Positions 60,700 to 64,000 of a stretch of 64,000 nucleotides of DNA are shown piece after piece. Below the pieces are notes generated by a model, which saw only the letters and a list, made by a program, of their open reading frames with translations, made no database searches and was not told where the DNA came from. How positions within the stretch are numbered: position 1 is the first letter of the stretch; each line of letters begins with the position of its first letter. The stretch comes from Lachancea kluyveri NRRL Y-12651 (lineage: Eukaryota; Ascomycota; Saccharomycetes; Saccharomycetales; Saccharomycetaceae). The DNA is taken from positions 806,001-870,000 of the forward strand of contig CM000693.1 of NCBI GenBank assembly GCA_000149225.2, read 5' to 3'. The translations under genes and the position numbers were made by a program.

Positions 60700-61436
60700 T
60701 CTCTTTTTTTTTTCCTTCCTTCTTTATCTTACCCACTCTTAACTTTAGTCATTCGTTTTACGGTTTACGAATATATTTTACAGTTCACGTCAAACTGAAC
60801 TATTTACCAACTACATATTGCATTCATTCCTTTTATTTCCTTTTAATTCACGTTTTTATCCTCCGCCTCAACTCCGTACATCTTTGCATTCGCTCTTTAA
60901 GCTTTTGGATGGTTGCCATGTCCAACCCAACCTTACCGACTTTGCGTAAAGGTTACGTAAAGTCCGAAAAAAAAAGAAAAGGCGTGCCTGGTTAGAAGCG
61001 CACCCATCATTTCAGCATGCAATTCTTACAGCAGGGTAAGCTAGTTGTAACCTTAAAGGTCTTCTGTTTATTGATAATTTCTCAACATCAATAGCGAGAC
61101 TAGAACTATTGTAAAGAAATACTGTATATACTCTAAGTCAACACATACTGAGCATTTGGCACCATGATTTCTTGGCCACGTATGTGTGCTAGAAATTTTA
61201 CAATGCTTGGGGCATCTGAAAATAGAAATATTTTTCCATTCGAAAAGTGGACATTTGTGCAGCTATTCGCCCAAATAAGTGTTTCATTATACTCACCGGG
61301 ACCATTGCTATACGAATAAGGCCAAACGGCCAACGAGGATTATACTGAAAAAACCTTCTTATATCATCATATTCTATACATAAAAGACCCTAATAAAAGA
61401 AACTAAATCATCTGGTAATCAATACAATGAAGGAGT
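60700..61436. other. SSD1-PDC convergent intergenic region
   Basis: A 737-bp gap between convergent stop codons. A T-rich run directly follows SSD1 (60702-60725). No convincing gene or motif is visible; open frames of 60-113 codons lack homology. Confidence 0.6.
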
Positions 61437-63131
61437 TTAATCTTGCTTGGCGTTGATGCTAGCAGTCAATTGGGCTTGCTTGACCAAGTTAGATGGAGCA
61501 TCCATAACAGGTAGCATAACTTCAACCATTCTGATTCTGGAGTTCTTGTTGAAGGCCTCGTCTTGGGCCAACTTGTCCCATTCACCGGTAGTGGCGACTC
61601 TGTAGGTTTCGTAGTCCTTAGCACCGAAGGTTGGCAATAGGTCCAAGTTCTTCCATGGTTGAATTTCGTTGTATTGAGCGTTTTCACCGTGAATCAATCT
61701 TTCAATGGTGTAACCGTCGTTGTTCAAGACGAACAAGTATGGTCTTAGACCCCATCTGATCATGGTGGAGATTTCTTGAACAGTCAATTGCAAAGAACCG
61801 TCACCAATGAATAGGATGACTCTCTTGTTCTTGTCAAGTTCTTCAGCAGCGCAAGCAGCACCCAAACAAGCACCGGTGGTGAAACCGATAGAACCCCATA
61901 AGACTTGGGAGATACCGTAAGTATTGTTAGGGAAATGAGTTTGGTTGATACCGAAAGCGGAGGTACCGGTTTCAGTGATGACAACGTCACCTTCTTGCAA
62001 GAATCTACCGACTTGGTTCCAGACCCATTCTTGCTTCAATGGGGTGGATGGGTCACAAGCTGGGTTTGGAGTTGGCTTTGGTGGAACAGCAACTGGCTTG
62101 TAGTCCTTAACAACTGCACCGATTTCAGACAACAACTTTTGCAAAGCAAATTTCATTTGGACACCTGGGAAGGTAGCGTTTCTGATCTTGATGTAGTCAG
62201 AGTGGAATTCAACAATGTTCTTGGTCTTGTAAGAGTAAGAGAAAGAACCGGTGTTGAAGTCGGACAACAAAGCACCGACAGATAGAATCAAGTCAGCAGA
62301 TTCAACGGCTTCCTTGACATCGTCGTTAGACAAGGTACCGACGTAAACACCACCGAATCTTGGGTGTTGTTCGTCGATGGAACCCTTACCCAATGGGGTA
62401 ACGAAGGCTGGGAATTGGGTAATGTCGATCAATTGCTTAGTTTCAGGCTTGACGTCGTGTCTGGAAGCACAGGCATCGGCCAAGATAATTGGGTTCTTAG
62501 CGTCCTTGATCAATTCCAAGACGCTGTTGACAACTTCAGCTTCGGCTTCTGGGTCGTTTGGCTTTAGAGACAAGTCAATTGGGGTGTCCAACAAAGAAGC
62601 TGGGACCATCAAGTCAACCAAGTTGGCTGGCAAACCCAAGTAGACTGGTCTTTGGGTGACGTAGGTGGTTCTGATGCATCTGTCAATTTCAGCTGGGGCA
62701 GTGGCAATGTCGGTAACCCAAGCGGTGGTTTCAGAGATGTTGGCAGACATTCTGTGGAAGACAGTGAAGTCACCGTTACCCAAGGTGTGATGCAACAACA
62801 ATTGCTTAGCTTGGGAAGAGACGGATGGAACACCGACAACGTGCAAAACACCAACGTGTTCAGCATAAGAACCGGCAATACCGTTCAAGGCAGACAATTC
62901 ACCGACACCGAAGGTGGTGATGATACAGGACATACCCTTAACTCTAGCGTAACCGTCAGCAGCGTAAGCAGCGTTCAATTCGTTAGCGTTACCAGCCCAT
63001 CTCATACCTGGGACTTCGTAGATCTTGTCCAACAAGGACAAGTTAAAGTCACCTGGCAAACCGAAAATGGTTTTAACATCGACTTGGTTCAGTCTTTCAA
63101 ACAAGTAGAGACCTAGAGTAATTTCGGACAT
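61437..63131 (-). CDS. PDC1: Pyruvate decarboxylase
   Basis: The 564-residue protein (S. cerevisiae Pdc1 is 563) is the thiamine-diphosphate enzyme that turns pyruvate into acetaldehyde and CO2, the key step to ethanol. E51 in GNANELNAAYAADGYAR activates the cofactor. The ThDP/magnesium motif is GDGSLQLTVQEIS near residue 443 running to NNDGYTIE near 470-477. HHTLGNGDF, with its paired histidines, lies near residue 113. Codon use is extremely biased, as for a very abundant protein. The gene lies between SSD1 and RRF1, where S. cerevisiae has none. Its promoter holds three copies of AATTGCATAT. Confidence 0.97.
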   Translation of the reverse strand: MSEITLGLYLFERLNQVDVKTIFGLPGDFNLSLLDKIYEVPGMRWAGNANELNAAYAADGYARVKGMSCIITTFGVGELSALNGIAGSYAEHVGVLHVVGVPSVSSQAKQLLLHHTLGNGDFTVFHRMSANISETTAWVTDIATAPAEIDRCIRTTYVTQRPVYLGLPANLVDLMVPASLLDTPIDLSLKPNDPEAEAEVVNSVLELIKDAKNPIILADACASRHDVKPETKQLIDITQFPAFVTPLGKGSIDEQHPRFGGVYVGTLSNDDVKEAVESADLILSVGALLSDFNTGSFSYSYKTKNIVEFHSDYIKIRNATFPGVQMKFALQKLLSEIGAVVKDYKPVAVPPKPTPNPACDPSTPLKQEWVWNQVGRFLQEGDVVITETGTSAFGINQTHFPNNTYGISQVLWGSIGFTTGACLGAACAAEELDKNKRVILFIGDGSLQLTVQEISTMIRWGLRPYLFVLNNDGYTIERLIHGENAQYNEIQPWKNLDLLPTFGAKDYETYRVATTGEWDKLAQDEAFNKNSRIRMVEVMLPVMDAPSNLVKQAQLTASINAKQD

Positions 63132-63252
63132 TAGGAGTTGTGTTTTGAATGGATTTGATGGAATAAAAGATGTTTTTATATCCTTAGTGAGCTGGAAAAG
63201 AAGGATTAAAAGATATATATCCAGTACAAGGAATTAGGTGTATCAATCTCCC

Positions 63253-63260
63253 TTTATATA
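63253..63260 (-). promoter_or_regulatory. Likely TATA box of the PDC gene
   Basis: TATATAAA on the minus strand, about 122-129 bp before the ATG, matches TATAWAWR and lies in the usual range for a strong yeast promoter. Other TATA-like runs lie closer to the start (near 63172 and 63212). Confidence 0.55.
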
Positions 63261-63324
63261 CCATTTTTTCCCGTATAATATCTCTCAGCCCACCACCGTG
63301 GTCTTCTGCATACCCCATCCACAC

Positions 63325-63436
63325 AATTGCATATATGCATTACGCACTGGTGGTGTGGTCTTCGGAAATGAAATTGCATATTCAACACGAGCCATCCTCA
63401 TACACACGTGCATAATGATATAAATCATATGCAATT
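63325..63436. promoter_or_regulatory. Threefold AATTGCATAT motif in the PDC promoter
   Basis: AATTGCATAT lies at 63325-63334 and 63372-63381 on the plus strand and at 63427-63436 on the minus strand. Three copies of a 10-mer in 112 bp are very unlikely by chance. The motif resembles the ERA element (AAATGCATA, as I recall) of the S. cerevisiae PDC1 promoter, which acts in autoregulation and ethanol repression. Confidence 0.65.
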
Positions 63437-63693
63437 AGCTGGGCTCATGCGAATAGGTGTCTCGGGAGCAAACACTGCCTCACCGATAAAGCTCCAGAAG
63501 TGCGGTGTACGGAGTTACGGACGTTAAAATTTAAATCATGTGATTGTCGTTTGCAAAAGTCCGACGTCCGGGGGTGCATAACGATGCCGTCTCGAGAGTG
63601 TCCGGGTTTCTTACCTCATTTTTTCCCTCTTTTCTTCTTTTTTCATACAACTTCTTCGTTGAAACATTCAAGACAAACAAAGAGCGCAAAGCC

Positions 63694-64000
63694 ATGCTTT
63701 CCAGAGTGTTCACATTAGCTCCCACTCCTTCGATTCGTCAAATAAGCTATTCTTATCCTTTGTGGAAAAAGAGTAGAGGTAAACAGGCAAAGAATGACGC
63801 TTCCGAAGACAATGAAGAGGTCGTTGTGATCGATGTCAAGAAGTATATTGAACAGGCCACTAATGGTTTCCGCACAACTTTGGAGCTACACAAGAAGAAA
63901 TTGAATGAAGCGAAACTCGGTACTGCGAATCCTCAGATCTTTAACGGTTTGAAAATCGGCAAAGAGGGTCATAAGTTCACAGACTTGGCGACGACTTCCT
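63694..64000 (+). CDS. RRF1: Mitochondrial ribosome recycling factor Rrf1 (5' end only)
   Basis: An ATG at 63694 opens a frame that runs past the window end, giving the first 102 residues. It begins with a basic presequence (MLSRVFTLAPTPSIRQISYSYPLWKKSRGK) and continues with EEVVVIDVKKYIEQATNGF, then a helix with FRTTLELHKKKLNEAKLGTANPQIF, the start of the recycling-factor coiled-coil arm. The factor splits mitoribosomes after termination. RRF1 (YHR038W) follows PUT2 in S. cerevisiae, and here it comes after PUT2 with the orphan regulator, SSD1 and PDC between, as expected for interleaved gene order. Confidence 0.88.
   Translation, partial: MLSRVFTLAPTPSIRQISYSYPLWKKSRGKQAKNDASEDNEEVVVIDVKKYIEQATNGFRTTLELHKKKLNEAKLGTANPQIFNGLKIGKEGHKFTDLATTS

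Larger units (their letters stand above)
63132..63693. other. PDC-RRF1 divergent promoter
   Basis: The 562-bp region between the PDC start (minus) and the RRF1 start (plus). It contains a TATA box for PDC, three AATTGCATAT copies, a 9-bp direct repeat (GTGGTCTTC at 63298-63306 and 63355-63363), a CACGTG at 63415-63420 and three spaced CGG triplets at 63503-63520. Confidence 0.75.

Noticed and set aside
62364-63116. Plus-strand open frames opposite PDC
   Set aside because: These are antisense shadows caused by the extreme codon bias of the PDC gene.

Overview
The window reads as compact, largely intron-poor nuclear DNA of a budding yeast in the family Saccharomycetaceae. About 35 protein genes, one tRNA-Val and one clear spliceosomal intron are visible. 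I see no transposon, LTR, CRISPR array or bacterial-type operon. Most proteins are recognisable orthologues of Saccharomyces cerevisiae proteins (recognised from memory, not by search).

Gene order is the strongest clue to the organism. The genes interleave two S. cerevisiae segments that are sisters from the whole-genome duplication: chromosome VIII (SSZ1, PAN5, RPP1, VMA22, FYV4, MED6, PIH1, ERC1, NEL1, BRL1, PUT2, RRF1) and chromosome IV (SUM1, MED21, PMT7, YDR306C, HNT2, GPI11, CFT1, BFR2, ATP5, SUR2, MHR1, HDA2, DPL1, SSD1). Where S. cerevisiae keeps duplicate pairs (GIC1/GIC2, CPR2/CPR5, RSC3/RSC30, PRO1/YHR033W) there is one gene here. This is what a lineage that never underwent the duplication should look like, such as Zygosaccharomyces, Torulaspora or a relative. 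I cannot fix the species.

Layout. 1-10.2 kb: the 3' end of SSZ1, PAN5, a SUM1-like AT-hook repressor behind an unusually GC-rich 1.6-kb upstream region, RPP1, an orphan ORF and a GIC-type CRIB protein. 10.4-19 kb: VMA22, MED21, a PMT7-like protein, an orphan multi-pass membrane protein, tRNA-Val(CAC) and an F-box/LRR protein. 18.9-27 kb: HNT2 (with intron), FYV4, MED6, an ER cyclophilin, an RSC3/30 zinc-cluster protein, an AIM24-family protein and GPI11. 27.7-44.7 kb: CFT1, PRO1, PIH1, ERC1, BFR2, ATP5, SUR2, MHR1 and NEL1. 45.3-64 kb: HDA2, DPL1, BRL1, PUT2, an orphan possible Medusa/DUF7082-type regulator, SSD1, pyruvate decarboxylase and the start of RRF1.

The genes are mostly housekeeping: transcription and chromatin (MED6, MED21, RSC3, HDA2, SUM1), RNA processing (RPP1, CFT1, BFR2, SSD1), sphingolipid metabolism (SUR2, DPL1), proline metabolism (PRO1, PUT2), mitochondria (ATP5, MHR1, FYV4, RRF1) and the secretory pathway. 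They do not form one pathway. Several promoters carry motifs that fit the gene: a Put3 palindrome at PUT2, PAC/RRPE at RPP1 and BFR2, MCB/SCB at GIC, a CACGTG cluster between FYV4 and MED6, and a threefold 10-mer at the pyruvate decarboxylase gene. The items most worth a second look are the genes with no counterpart in either S. cerevisiae segment: the possible Medusa-like regulator, the membrane protein, the AIM24-like gene and the 157-residue ORF behind a URS1-like site. The GC-rich hairpin region near 2.0-2.46 kb also stands out.
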